Below, one piece after another: positions 43,199 through 52,976 of a stretch of 64,000 nt of DNA. Origin of the DNA: Salinispora pacifica CNR114 (lineage in GTDB: Bacteria; Actinomycetota; Actinomycetes; Mycobacteriales; Micromonosporaceae); the NCBI RefSeq assembly GCF_000514775.1, contig NZ_AZWO01000005.1, forward strand, positions 124,001-188,000. Direction: 5' to 3'. A model generated the notes under the pieces. It searched no databases. It saw only the letters and a list, made by a program, of their open reading frames with translations, and had not been told where the DNA came from. Position 1 is the stretch's first letter. Each line of letters begins with the position of its first letter. Made by a program: the position numbers and the translations under genes.

Positions 43199-44365
43199 AT
43201 GACGGATTACCTCCTCATCGCACTCGCCCTGCTCGGCGTGCTGATTCTCGGCACCGTCGGGCTGGTGGCGCCGAAGCTGCGTCGCCGTCGGGAGCCCCCG
43301 TTGCCGACGACGGAGGTCGAGACCCGCGCCGAGGAGGACGTTGCCGGACCGCCGGTCGAGCCGGCGCCGGCTCCCCCGGTGCAGGTGCCGGAGGTCCCGG
43401 TTGAGGTCCCGGTGGAGGTCCCGGAGCCGACCGCCGGCCGGTTGGTTCGGCTTCGTTCCCGGCTGTCCCGCTCGCAGAGCGTGTTCGGCAAGGGGCTGTT
43501 GGGCCTGCTCAGTCGGGACCGCCTCGACGAGGAGACCTGGGAGGAGATCGAGGACAGCCTGATCACCGCGGACGTCGGCATCGACTCCACCCGGGAGATC
43601 GTTGACCGGCTCCGCGAGCGGACCCGGGTGCTCGGCACCCGCACCGTCGCCGAGCTGCGGGCGCTGCTCGCCGCCGAACTGGTCAACGCCCTCGACCCGG
43701 AGCTGGACCGCGCCCTGCACACGGCGCCGAAGGACGGCGTACCGGCGGTGCTGTTGGTGGTGGGGGTCAATGGGGCCGGGAAGACCACCACCTGCGGCAA
43801 GGTCGCTCGGGTGCTGGTGGCGGATGGCCGGAGTGTGATCCTCGGCGCTGCCGACACGTTCCGTGCCGCCGCCGCGGACCAGCTGGAGACCTGGGCCGGC
43901 CGGGTCGGGGCGGAGACCGTCCGGGGCCCGGAGGGGGCCGATCCGGCCAGCGTCGCCTTTGACGCGGTCAAACGCGGGATCGAGACCGGGGTGGACACGG
44001 TGTTGGTCGACACCGCCGGCCGGCTGCAGAACAAGGTCGGCCTGATGGATGAGCTGGGCAAGGTCAAGCGGGTGGTGGAGAAGCACGGCCCGATCGACGA
44101 GACGCTGCTGATCCTCGACGCCACCACCGGCCAGAATGGTCTGGAGCAGGCGCGGGTCTTCACCGAGGCGGTGGACGTGACCGGCGTCGCGCTCACCAAG
44201 CTTGACGGCACCGCCAAGGGCGGCATCGTGATCTCCGTGCAGCGCAAGCTGGGCATCCCGGTGAAGCTGGTCGGTCTCGGCGAGGGGAAGGACGACCTGG
44301 CGCCGTTCGACCCCGCGCAGTTCGTGGACGCGTTGCTGGGCGCCGAGGCCGGGTCGGACGCGTAA
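43199..44365 (+). CDS. ftsY: signal recognition particle receptor FtsY
   Basis: 388 residues from the ATG at 43199. An N-terminal membrane helix (YLLIALALLGVLILGTVGL, residues 4-22), typical of actinobacterial FtsY, is followed by an acidic A domain to about 80 and the NG GTPase domain: VNGAGKTTTCGKVARV (G1), DTFRAAAADQLETWA, LVDTAGRLQNKVGLMDEL (G3), TKLDGTAKGG (G4). Works with Ffh, encoded 7 kb downstream, to target membrane proteins. Confidence 0.96.
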   Translation: MTDYLLIALALLGVLILGTVGLVAPKLRRRREPPLPTTEVETRAEEDVAGPPVEPAPAPPVQVPEVPVEVPVEVPEPTAGRLVRLRSRLSRSQSVFGKGLLGLLSRDRLDEETWEEIEDSLITADVGIDSTREIVDRLRERTRVLGTRTVAELRALLAAELVNALDPELDRALHTAPKDGVPAVLLVVGVNGAGKTTTCGKVARVLVADGRSVILGAADTFRAAAADQLETWAGRVGAETVRGPEGADPASVAFDAVKRGIETGVDTVLVDTAGRLQNKVGLMDELGKVKRVVEKHGPIDETLLILDATTGQNGLEQARVFTEAVDVTGVALTKLDGTAKGGIVISVQRKLGIPVKLVGLGEGKDDLAPFDPAQFVDALLGAEAGSDA

Positions 44366-44372
44366 CCCCACG

Positions 44373-45242
44373 GTGATGACCAACGATCGCGCCCACCCCG
44401 GTTGGCGCGACCCGCGCCGCCCGACCTCCCGCCTCGGGCGGCCCTATGTGATGGCCCAGGAGATCCCGCTGCGCGGCGGCAATGTGAGCACGGTGGTCCG
44501 GGTCGGGGACACGGTTCGGCGCAACGCCGGCCCGTGGACACCGTCGGTGCACGCCCTGCTGCGGCACCTGGAATACGTGGGCTTCACCGGCGCGCCTCGG
44601 GCGCTGGGGATGGATGAGCGGAACCGTGAGGTGCTGTCGTACCTGGAGGGGGAGTGCGGGGAGTACCCGCTGGCCCCGCACTGGGTCACCGACGAGGCGC
44701 TGGTGACGGTCGCGACGATGCTGCGGATGTTTCACGACGCGCAGTACGGCTTCGTCCTGCCGGAGGGGGCGGTGTGGCGTTCCTTCGGGCCGTCGCCGGA
44801 GAGCGAGGTGATCTGCCATCACGACGCCGCCCCGCACAACGTGATCTGGCGCCCGGACGGCACCCTCGGAATGATCGATTTTGATCTCGCCTCGCCGGGT
44901 TCCCGCATCTACGACGTCGCCTACGCGGCGTGGACCTGGGTGCCGGTCTTCGCCGACCGGGACTCGATCACCCTCGGGTGGCGGCGTCCGGACCGGCCGC
45001 GGCGGCTGCGGCTCTTCGCCGACGCGTACGGGCTCATCCCGCGCGACCGGCATCGGCTGGTGCGCACCATCCGCAAGCGGATCGTCGACCATGTGGAGGG
45101 CATCCGGCGGATGGCCGCTGCCGGTGATCCGGCCTTCGTGCGGATCGTCAACCGTGGGCACCTCCGTCGCCCGCTGCGGGACCTGCGCCTGCTCGACTAC
45201 GAGCAGCACATCCTGGAGGACGCGCTTCGGGTTCCGGGGTAG
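44373..45242 (+). CDS. aminoglycoside/choline-type phosphotransferase family protein
   Basis: 289 residues from the GTG at 44373 (an ATG follows immediately). Kinase-like fold: RLGRPYVMAQEIPLRGGNVSTVVRVGDTVRR in the N-lobe, catalytic ICHHDAAPHNVIW (HxDxxxxN form) and metal-binding GMIDFDLASPG. Such enzymes phosphorylate aminoglycosides, choline, thiamine or other small alcohols; resistance cannot be claimed from sequence. It stands eight bases after ftsY and may be cotranscribed. Confidence 0.85.
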   Translation: MMTNDRAHPGWRDPRRPTSRLGRPYVMAQEIPLRGGNVSTVVRVGDTVRRNAGPWTPSVHALLRHLEYVGFTGAPRALGMDERNREVLSYLEGECGEYPLAPHWVTDEALVTVATMLRMFHDAQYGFVLPEGAVWRSFGPSPESEVICHHDAAPHNVIWRPDGTLGMIDFDLASPGSRIYDVAYAAWTWVPVFADRDSITLGWRRPDRPRRLRLFADAYGLIPRDRHRLVRTIRKRIVDHVEGIRRMAAAGDPAFVRIVNRGHLRRPLRDLRLLDYEQHILEDALRVPG

Positions 45243-45353
45243 TCGTGCCGGGAGCGTATCCGCTAGTTCATATGGGTATCTTTTTCGGGTTCATGTTTAT
45301 TTGGGTTTCATGTCGGTTTTGCTCGGTGGTGGCTGCTACTGCCTGCCTGGTAG

Positions 45354-45395
45354 CCGAGGAACGCCAACCGGGCTACCCGGGGCGGTGCGTTCCTC
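45354..45395 (+). other. nested hairpin upstream of the beta-helix gene
   Basis: CGAGGAACGC (45354-45363) pairs with GCGTTCCTCG (45386-45395), enclosing a smaller CCGGG/CCCGG hairpin. It ends 32 bases before the beta-helix start, so it may be a terminator of the ftsY unit or a structured leader of the next gene. Confidence 0.45.
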
Positions 45396-45427
45396 GTCCA
45401 TGACGGGGGAAGGGACACCGAAACGAC

Positions 45428-46729
45428 ATGAACCATCAGCACCACACCCACACACCTGCTCGCCCCGACCGGGTTCGGGCGAGATCACGATGGTGGGCCG
45501 TCGGGCTCGCCGGTGTGACCGGCCTGGCCCTCACCGCCACCATTGGCGTCGCGACCTCCGCCGCCGGCGCGGACGGGCGCCCCGGCGCCACCAGGGGAGA
45601 CCACCGGACGGGCATCCCGGTCCCCTGTGACGCGGACAAACTGATCGCCGCGATCACGCTCGCCAACGCCCGCGGCGGTGCTGTCCTCGACCTCGCCAAG
45701 GACTGCACCTATCTACTCACCGCCGAACTCGACGATGCCGGCCTTCCCACCATCACCACCCCGATCACCCTCAACGGTGGAAAGCACACCACCATCAAAC
45801 GCGCCGCCGCGGTCGACCCGTTCCGCATTCTCGCCGTGGACGTCGGTGGTGACCTCACCCTCAAACACCTCACCGTCACCGGCGGGCAGACCGCCAGCGG
45901 CGACGGTGGCGGCCTCCTGGTGAACGCTGGTGGCCGCGCCACCCTGAAGCACGTTGAGGTCGTGACCAACGTGTCCGACCAGGACGGTGGAGGGGTGGCC
46001 AACAGTGGGACGGTTGTTGTCGAACACTCCAGCATCAGCCGTAACATCGCCGCCGTGAACGGTGGTGGTGTCTACACCACGGGTCAGCTCACGGTCAGGT
46101 CCTCACGGGTGGACAAGAACACGGCTAGCAATGGGGCTGGCATTGGGAGCGCCCCTGGTGGTGCGATCCGGATCGAACACAGCTCCATCACGGGAAACCA
46201 GGCCGAAACCAGTATCGGAGGCATCCAGCTGGAGGGGATCGGCTACATCGCCGATTCGAAGATTGCGGACAACACCGCCGGCGAGACGGGGGGCGTCGCG
46301 GTATTCGGTCAGACCACGATGCGACGCGTCGGCATCATCAACAACACCGCGACCGGGCTCACCGCGGGCGGGCTGTTCGTTGCGGCGGGGCTTCCGGTGT
46401 CCCCCGTGGCGGTCCTCGAGGACAGCCGGATCGAGGGCAACACCGCTGCCACCGACGGTGGGGGAATCCTCAACGGTGGACAGGTGGTACTGCGGCGGAC
46501 GTCGGTCGCCGGCAACCAGGCGGGTGACGAGGGTGGTGGCATCTTCAACTCCGCCACCGGTACGGCCACCCTGTTCACTTCCAAGATTGTCAAGAACATC
46601 GCTGTCACCGACGGCGGCGGTATCTTCAACGAGGTGGGTGGAACGGTGAACCTGAACACCGCCACCGGCACCATCGTGGCGAAGAACCGGCCGAACAACT
46701 GCGTCAACGTACCCGGCTGTTCCGGGTAG
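45428..46729 (+). CDS. secreted right-handed parallel beta-helix protein
   Basis: 433 residues. The signal sequence (basic start, then WWAVGLAGVTGLALTATIGV, cleavage near SAAGA) precedes a repeat region with beta-helix character: cycles of about 20-25 residues ending in N-T/A-A and GGGV/GGGI, such as VDKNTASNGAGI, ITGNQAETSIGGI, IADNTAGETGGV and IEGNTAATDGGGI. This matches the polymorphic outer-membrane/CSLREA-type and pectate-lyase-like fold group. No catalytic residues are recognisable, so an adhesive or structural surface role is as likely as an enzyme. Upstream DNA is unusually T-rich. Confidence 0.83.
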   Translation: MNHQHHTHTPARPDRVRARSRWWAVGLAGVTGLALTATIGVATSAAGADGRPGATRGDHRTGIPVPCDADKLIAAITLANARGGAVLDLAKDCTYLLTAELDDAGLPTITTPITLNGGKHTTIKRAAAVDPFRILAVDVGGDLTLKHLTVTGGQTASGDGGGLLVNAGGRATLKHVEVVTNVSDQDGGGVANSGTVVVEHSSISRNIAAVNGGGVYTTGQLTVRSSRVDKNTASNGAGIGSAPGGAIRIEHSSITGNQAETSIGGIQLEGIGYIADSKIADNTAGETGGVAVFGQTTMRRVGIINNTATGLTAGGLFVAAGLPVSPVAVLEDSRIEGNTAATDGGGILNGGQVVLRRTSVAGNQAGDEGGGIFNSATGTATLFTSKIVKNIAVTDGGGIFNEVGGTVNLNTATGTIVAKNRPNNCVNVPGCSG

Positions 46730-46754
46730 CGGGCCGGCCGCGCCGGATCCACCA

Positions 46755-46792
46755 GGCCCCGTTCCCACCGGTTCTCCGGTGGGAACGGGGCC
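46755..46792 (+). terminator. terminator after the beta-helix gene
   Basis: A perfect 17-base inverted repeat (46755-46771 with 46776-46792) with loop TTCT lies 26 bases after the stop. Confidence 0.75.
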
Positions 46793-46905
46793 ACTGTCGT
46801 GCTGCGTGAACAAGGCGGGAGCCGAGCGTGGGCTCAGCTCTGGAGGTGTACCGAGCCGGCGATCGGCTGGTCTCGGCACCATCCGTTCGGTTGGTCAAGG
46901 CCCGC

Positions 46906-46965
46906 TTCACACATACGAAACAAGTCGTCATCGACTGGAAATCGGCGGGTGACGTTGCAGGAAAC
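46906..46965 (+). promoter_or_regulatory. triple GlnR-type operator upstream of amtB
   Basis: Three consecutive gTnAC-n6-GaAAC-like units: TTCAC-n6-GAAAC (46906-46921), GTCAT-n6-GAAAT (46927-46942) and GTGAC-n7-GAAAC (46949-46965), separated by 5 and 6 bases. The pattern gTnAC-n6-GaAAC-n6 is the known binding site of GlnR in actinobacteria. Position, 89 bases before amtB, is right for activation under nitrogen limitation. That GlnR binds here is inference. Confidence 0.72.
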
Positions 46966-47053
46966 AGGGGGCGAGCAGGATTCGGAGTGACCGGTGGACG
47001 GGCAGTGCTGCCTCGGAAGCCGTTAGGGAGGGAACTTTACTTAGGAGGCAAGC

Positions 47054-48427
47054 GTGCCCGAAGCACCGACCATCGACACCGGCAACACCGCGTGGCTGCT
47101 GGTGTCGAGCGCGATCGTGCTGCTCATGACGCCCGGACTGGCACTGTTCTACGGCGGCCTGAACCGGGCCAAGGGCGTCCTCAATATGATTATGATGAGC
47201 TTCTCCGCGATCGGGCTCGTCAGTATTCTCTGGTTGTTCTACGGTTTCTCCGCCGCTTTCGGCACGGACCAGGGTGGGGTCATCGGCGACCTCGGCCAGT
47301 ATCTCGGCACCAAGACCTTCATGGCGGAGACCGACCTGTGGGGTGAGACCGGCATCCCGCTCTACGTCTTCATGGCGTTCCAGATGATGTTCGCGGTCAT
47401 CACGGTCGCCCTGATCAGCGGTGCGATCTCCGACCGGGCCAAGTTCTCCGGCTGGCTGTTGTTCGTCGTCGGCTGGGCGAGTCTGGTCTACTTCCCGGTC
47501 GCCCACTGGGTGTGGGGCGGCGGATTCATCGGTGCCGAGCTCGGTGCGCTCGACTTCGCCGGTGGGACCGCGGTGCACATCAACGCCGGTGCGGCGGCGC
47601 TGGCCCTGGTGCTGGTGCTGGGTCGACGGCTCGGCTGGCCCCGGGAGACGATGAAGCCGCACAACGTTCCGATGGTGGCGCTCGGCGCCGGCCTGCTCTG
47701 GTTCGGCTGGTTTGGCTTCAACGCCGGCTCCGAGTTGACCGCGGACCTGACCACGGGGCTGGCCTTCGTCAACACCCAGGTGGCGACCGCCGCCGCCGTA
47801 CTCGGCTGGTTGCTGGTGGAGAAGGCGCGGGACGGCCGGCCCACCCTGGTCGGCGCCTCCTCCGGCGCCATCGCCGGGCTGGTCGCGATCACCCCGGCCT
47901 GTGCCTTCATCACCCCCTGGGCCGCGGTGCTGCTCGGCCTGGTCGCCGGTGCGGTCTGTGCGTTGGCGGTGAGCCTGAAGTACCGGCTGGGCTTCGACGA
48001 CTCGCTCGACGTCGTCGGCGTGCACTTCGTCGGTGGCTGGATCGGCTGCCTGTGGATCGGTCTCTTCGGCACGTCGTCGGTCAGCTCGCTGGTCACCGAC
48101 GAGGGCCTCTTCTACGGGGGCGGGGTGGCCCAGCTGGGCGTCCAGGCACTCAGCGCGTTGATCGTCACCGGCTACTCCTTCGCGGTGGCCCTCGTCCTCG
48201 CCCTCGTCCTGGAGAAGACGATCGGCTTCCGGGTCAGCAGGGCGGCCGAGGTCGAGGGGATCGACATCGCCGAGCACGCCGAGAGCGGCTACGACCTCTC
48301 GCCCGCCGCCGGCTCGGCCGGCGGCAGCGCGTACGCGGCGGCGGGCCTGGCCGGCGGGAAGCACGCCGGGGAGAGCAGCGCCACGGAGCAGGTCGCGTCG
48401 GCGCCGTGGGCGGGCGGCCGGCGGTGA
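47054..48427 (+). CDS. amtB: ammonium transporter
   Basis: 457 residues from a GTG with AGGAGG seven bases upstream. About eleven membrane helices, including WLLVSSAIVLLMTPGLALFYGG, AVITVALISGAISDRAKF and NAGAAALALVLVLGR. Conserved Amt residues are seen in GGLNRAKGVLNM, HWVWGGGFIG and DDSLDVVGVHFVGGWIG (pore-region His). The C-terminus from about 405 (GIDIAEHAESGYDL) has a Gly/Ala-rich extension of about 40 residues beyond the usual end. First gene of amtB-glnK-glnD. Confidence 0.96.
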   Translation: MPEAPTIDTGNTAWLLVSSAIVLLMTPGLALFYGGLNRAKGVLNMIMMSFSAIGLVSILWLFYGFSAAFGTDQGGVIGDLGQYLGTKTFMAETDLWGETGIPLYVFMAFQMMFAVITVALISGAISDRAKFSGWLLFVVGWASLVYFPVAHWVWGGGFIGAELGALDFAGGTAVHINAGAAALALVLVLGRRLGWPRETMKPHNVPMVALGAGLLWFGWFGFNAGSELTADLTTGLAFVNTQVATAAAVLGWLLVEKARDGRPTLVGASSGAIAGLVAITPACAFITPWAAVLLGLVAGAVCALAVSLKYRLGFDDSLDVVGVHFVGGWIGCLWIGLFGTSSVSSLVTDEGLFYGGGVAQLGVQALSALIVTGYSFAVALVLALVLEKTIGFRVSRAAEVEGIDIAEHAESGYDLSPAAGSAGGSAYAAAGLAGGKHAGESSATEQVASAPWAGGRR

Positions 48428-48820
<393 letters not shown>

Positions 48821-48846
48821 GCACCCACCGGCGGGAGGAGGTACCG

Positions 48847-51141
48847 ATGACCTTGTTGCACCAGAGGCGTACGGCCGGACCGGGCCTCCTGATCAACAAG
48901 GTCACCGGTGCTCCCGGCGGGATCGACGCCGCCGCCCGGGCAGCCCGGGCGGCGGCGATCGACGGCTGGCTCGCCAGGCTGCTGCCCCGGCGGGACGGGG
49001 TCGCGCTGGTCGCGGTGGGCGGGCTCGGCCGTCGTCAGTGCGCCCCACACGGGGACCTCGACCTGCTGTTGCTGCACGCCGACGTACCCGAGGTGGACGA
49101 GTTGGCCGCCAGCATCTGGTATCCGGTCTGGGACGCCGGGCTGCGCCTCGACCACTCGGTACGAACGGTCCCCGAGGCCCTCGCGGTCGCCCAGGATGAT
49201 GTCCGGGTGGCTCTCGGTCTGCTCGACGCCCGCCTCGTCGCGGGTGACGAGGCGCTGGCCGACCGGCTGGTTCGTTCGGCCGTCGACCACTGGCGACGGA
49301 GCGCGGTGCGCCGACTGCCGGGGCTGCGCGAGCTGACCGAGGCCCGGTGGGCGGCCCACGGGGAACTGGCATTCCTGCTCGAGGGGGACCTCAAGGAGGC
49401 GGCCGGTGGGCTTCGCGACGTGGGACTCCTGCGGGCGATCGCCCGGGCCGGCGTCACCACCGCGCTCCGGCCCGTGGTCCGCGCCGCCCACCTGCGGCTA
49501 CTGGACACCCGCGACGCGCTGCACCTGCGCGCCGGTCGGCGGGTGGACCGGCTGGTCGCCCCAGAACGCGACGGGGTCGCCGCCCTGCTCGGGCTGCGCC
49601 AGCCGCGGACCGCCCCGGCGGCGGAGCCGGTGGACGAGGGGGATCTGCTGCTGCGCCGGGTCGCCAACGACGCCCGGACCGTCAGCCACGCCCTGGACGA
49701 CGCCTTCCGGGCGGCCGGCCGGCTCCGCGCCCAACGCCGGGGCGCCGACGGGCGGCCGCTCCGGCGGCCGGTGGCCCGGGACGTGGTCGAGCACGACGGT
49801 GAGCTGGTGCTCGCCCGCGCGGTGGTCGGGGTACGTCCGGAGCCGAGCCTGTCCCTGCGGGTCGCCGCCGCGGCGGCGACCACCGGTCTGCCGATCGCGG
49901 CGGCCACCTGCGAGTGGCTGGCCGCCTACTGCCCGCCGCTGCCGACTCCCTGGCCGGCCGCGGCGCGCACCGCCCTGGTCACGCTCCTGGGCGCGGGGCC
50001 GGGGCTGGTGTCGGTGTGGGAGACGTGCGACCGGTACGGGCTGGTTGACGGCTGGTTACCGGAGTGGACCCGAATCCGGAGCCTGCCGCAGCACCACCCG
50101 GTGCACCGGTTCACCCTCGACCGACACCTGGTGCAGACGGCGTACGAGGCCAGTCGGCTTACCCGGGAGGTGGACCGGCCGGACCTGCTGCTGCTCGGCG
50201 CCCTCCTGCACGACGTGGGCAAGGGGCTACCCGGTGACCACAGCCAGGTCGGCGCGCCGATCGCGGAGGCGGTCGCCGCCCGGATCGGCCTGCCCGCGGC
50301 CGAGGTGACGCTGATCGGGCGGCTGGTCCGGCTGCACCTGCTCTTGCCCGAGGTGGCGACCCGGCGCGACCTCGCCGATCCGGTGACCGTGGCCGGCGTG
50401 GCGGCGAAGGTCGTCGACACCAACACCCTGGAGCTGCTGCACGCCCTGGTCCGGGCCGACGCGGCGGCCACCGGCCCGGCCGCCTGGTCACGCTGGAAGG
50501 AACGGCTCGTCGCGGATCTGGTGGCCCGGGTACGCACCACACTGGACACCGGTCGGCCACCCGAACCGCCGGTACCGGATCCGGCGTTGGTCGCTGGCCC
50601 GCTGCCGGTGGTCCGGCTGACCGGGGACGAGGTGGCGGTGGCGGCGGCCCACCGGCGTGGCCTGCTCACGACGGTGGCCGGTTGCCTGGCCCGGCACCGG
50701 CTCGACGTGATCTCCGCGGACGCCTCGACGGTGTCCGGGCGGGCGTTGGTCGAGTTCCGGGTCCAGCCACGGTACGGCCTCGCGCCGGACCTGGTGGCGC
50801 TCGGCGCCGACCTGCGTCGGGCCGTAACCGGCGACGGGTCGGTGGTCCAGCGGCTGCGGGAGCGGGCCGTCGCCGTCGGTGGCGCGGGGCCGGCGCCCCA
50901 GGTGCGGTGGTATCGGGAGGCGGCCACCGACGCGGTGGTGTTGGAGCTGCGGGCGGCCGACGCCGCCGGTCTGCTCTACCGGGTCAGCGCGGCGCTGGAC
51001 GAGGTGGGCGTGCAGCTACGGGCGGCGCGGATCTCTACCCTCGGTGCTGCCGCTGTGGACGCGTTCTACCTGGTCGGCGTCGGGCCGGACGCCGAGACCC
51101 AGGCCCAGATCTCGGCCGCTGTCCTGGCTGCGGCGCGATGA
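48847..51141 (+). CDS. glnD: PII-modifying nucleotidyltransferase GlnD
   Basis: 764 residues from the ATG at 48847 (GGAGGAGGT upstream). Domain order is the standard one: nucleotidyltransferase (VGGLGRRQCAPHGDLDLLLL near 57-76), an HD domain (LLGALLHDVGKGLPGDH near 450) and two C-terminal ACT domains (HRRGLLTTVAGCLARHRLD; LRAADAAGLLYRVSAALDE). In actinobacteria GlnD adenylylates rather than uridylylates GlnK. The usual G-[RE]-L after GGxGR is changed to R-Q-C, a mild deviation. Third gene of the nitrogen operon. Confidence 0.93.
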   Translation: MTLLHQRRTAGPGLLINKVTGAPGGIDAAARAARAAAIDGWLARLLPRRDGVALVAVGGLGRRQCAPHGDLDLLLLHADVPEVDELAASIWYPVWDAGLRLDHSVRTVPEALAVAQDDVRVALGLLDARLVAGDEALADRLVRSAVDHWRRSAVRRLPGLRELTEARWAAHGELAFLLEGDLKEAAGGLRDVGLLRAIARAGVTTALRPVVRAAHLRLLDTRDALHLRAGRRVDRLVAPERDGVAALLGLRQPRTAPAAEPVDEGDLLLRRVANDARTVSHALDDAFRAAGRLRAQRRGADGRPLRRPVARDVVEHDGELVLARAVVGVRPEPSLSLRVAAAAATTGLPIAAATCEWLAAYCPPLPTPWPAAARTALVTLLGAGPGLVSVWETCDRYGLVDGWLPEWTRIRSLPQHHPVHRFTLDRHLVQTAYEASRLTREVDRPDLLLLGALLHDVGKGLPGDHSQVGAPIAEAVAARIGLPAAEVTLIGRLVRLHLLLPEVATRRDLADPVTVAGVAAKVVDTNTLELLHALVRADAAATGPAAWSRWKERLVADLVARVRTTLDTGRPPEPPVPDPALVAGPLPVVRLTGDEVAVAAAHRRGLLTTVAGCLARHRLDVISADASTVSGRALVEFRVQPRYGLAPDLVALGADLRRAVTGDGSVVQRLRERAVAVGGAGPAPQVRWYREAATDAVVLELRAADAAGLLYRVSAALDEVGVQLRAARISTLGAAAVDAFYLVGVGPDAETQAQISAAVLAAAR

Positions 51142-51319
51142 GAGGGGGCGAATGCCGTCGGCTGGAGGGCGGGTACGCGGGCGGCGCCGGAGGTGTCGGG
51201 GTGCGCCGCGTGTGCCGGCCGGAAGCGGGTGGATCGCGGGCCGGATACCCTAGCGGTGGCTGGACAGCTCGTCCGGCCGTGCTCGTGCTCACCAGAACTC
51301 TGACAAACGGGATGTTCGC

Positions 51320-52864
51320 GTGTTTGACACCTTGAGTGACCGCCTGTCCGGGATCTTCACCAAGCTCCGCGGTAAGGGACGGCTCACCGACGCCGACATC
51401 GACGCCACCGCCCGCGAGATCCGCCTCGCGTTGCTGGAGGCGGACGTGGCGCTGCCGGTGGTCAAGGGCTTCATCGCGCGCGTCAAGGAGCGGGCGCGGG
51501 GCGCCGAGGTCTCCCAGGCGCTGAACCCGGCCCAGCAGATCGTCAAGATCGTCAACGAGGAGTTGGTCAACGTCCTCGGTGGCGAGGCGCGGCGGCTTCA
51601 GTTCGCCAAGCAGCCGCCGACCGTGATCATGCTGGCCGGTCTCCAGGGCTCCGGCAAGACCACGCTCGCCGGCAAGCTGGCCGGTTGGCTGCGCGGCCAG
51701 GGCCACCAGCCGCTGCTGGTCGCCGCCGACCTGCAGCGCCCCAACGCCGTCGGGCAGCTCCAGGTGCTCGGTGGTCGCGCCGGCGTCGAGGTGTACTCAC
51801 CGGAGCCCGGCAACGGCGTCGGCGACCCGGTGCAGGTGGCTCGCGCCTCGATCGAGCACGCTCGTCGGGCTGCCCGGGACATCGTCATCGTGGACACCGC
51901 GGGCCGCCTCGGTATCGACGCCGAGATGATGCAGCAGGCCGCCGACATCCGGGACGCGGTCAACCCGGACGAGGTCATCTTCGTGATCGACGCCATGGTC
52001 GGCCAGGACGCGGTGCGCACCGCGGAGGCGTTCCGGGACGGCGTCGGCATCACCGGTGTGGTCCTCTCCAAGCTCGACGGTGACGCCCGTGGTGGTGCCG
52101 CGCTGTCGGTCCGGGAGGTCACCGGCCAGCCGATTCTCTTCGCCTCCACCGGTGAGAAGCTGGAGGACTTCGATGTCTTCCACCCGGATCGGATGGCCAG
52201 CCGGATTCTCGGCATGGGGGATGTTCTCACTCTGATCGAGCAGGCCGAACAGGCCTTCGACGTCGATCAGAAGGAGAAGATGACCGCCAAGCTGATGGGC
52301 GGTGAGCAGTTCACCCTGGAGGACTTCCTCGACCAGCTCATCGCGGTACGGCGGATGGGTCCGATCGCCAACGTGCTGGCCATGATGCCCGGCATGGGGC
52401 AGATGAAAGACCAACTCGCCGAGGTGGACGACAAGCACTTCGACCGGGTCACCGCGATCATTCGGTCGATGACCCCGGCCGAGCGCACCAATCCGAAGAT
52501 CATCAACGGCTCGCGCCGGGCCCGCATCGCCAACGGCTCCGGGGTCACCGTGATGGACGTCAACCAGCTGCTCAACCGCTTCACCGACGCCCAGAAGATG
52601 ATGAAGCAGATGGGCGGCATGATGGGTCTGCCCGGAGGGCGCCGAAAGGCGACCAAGTCGCCGAAGAACAAGCGTAAGGGCGGGAAGGGTGGCGGTCGGT
52701 CGCGGACCGGCGCGGGGGCGCGGGGCGGTCTCCCCGCCGGCATGCCGCAGCTGCCGCCCGGCCTGGGCCCCGACGACCTGGCCGGCCAGGGACTCCCCCC
52801 GGGATTCAAGCTTCCGAAGATCGACTTTAACAAGCTCGGCAAGGGGGATCAGCGCCCCCGTTGA
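51320..52864 (+). CDS. ffh: signal recognition particle protein
   Basis: 514 residues from a GTG. The N domain (FDTLSDRLSGIFTKLRGKGRL) leads into the G domain: LAGLQGSGKTTLAGKLAGW, LVAADLQRPNAVGQL, IVDTAGRLGIDAEMMQQ, VLSKLDGDARGGAALS. The M domain, rich in methionine (KMMKQMGGMMGLPGGRRK), binds 4.5S RNA and signal peptides. After about 450 there is a basic Gly/Arg/Pro extension, common in this family. Works with FtsY. The ssrP/ffs RNA gene is not seen here. Confidence 0.96.
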   Translation: MFDTLSDRLSGIFTKLRGKGRLTDADIDATAREIRLALLEADVALPVVKGFIARVKERARGAEVSQALNPAQQIVKIVNEELVNVLGGEARRLQFAKQPPTVIMLAGLQGSGKTTLAGKLAGWLRGQGHQPLLVAADLQRPNAVGQLQVLGGRAGVEVYSPEPGNGVGDPVQVARASIEHARRAARDIVIVDTAGRLGIDAEMMQQAADIRDAVNPDEVIFVIDAMVGQDAVRTAEAFRDGVGITGVVLSKLDGDARGGAALSVREVTGQPILFASTGEKLEDFDVFHPDRMASRILGMGDVLTLIEQAEQAFDVDQKEKMTAKLMGGEQFTLEDFLDQLIAVRRMGPIANVLAMMPGMGQMKDQLAEVDDKHFDRVTAIIRSMTPAERTNPKIINGSRRARIANGSGVTVMDVNQLLNRFTDAQKMMKQMGGMMGLPGGRRKATKSPKNKRKGGKGGGRSRTGAGARGGLPAGMPQLPPGLGPDDLAGQGLPPGFKLPKIDFNKLGKGDQRPR

Positions 52865-52963
52865 CCGAGGCGAACGGCCAGGTCGGTGCTGACGGCGGCT
52901 GATCCGGCGCCGGCCACGGCCCGTCGGTGGTGGGCTGCCCGCGCGCCGCGGCGGGCGATCCGG

Positions 52964-52976
52964 TAGGACTGAGCGT
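52964..52976 (+). promoter_or_regulatory. -10-like element TAGGACT before the amidohydrolase
   Basis: TAGGAC at 52964-52969, seven bases, then ATG at 52977. The last position of the hexamer is C rather than T, with T in the next place, so this is a weaker member of the leaderless set. Confidence 0.4.

Noticed and set aside
44373..45242. Aminoglycoside resistance gene
   Set aside because: Only the general kinase fold is visible; no subfamily-specific residues support resistance.
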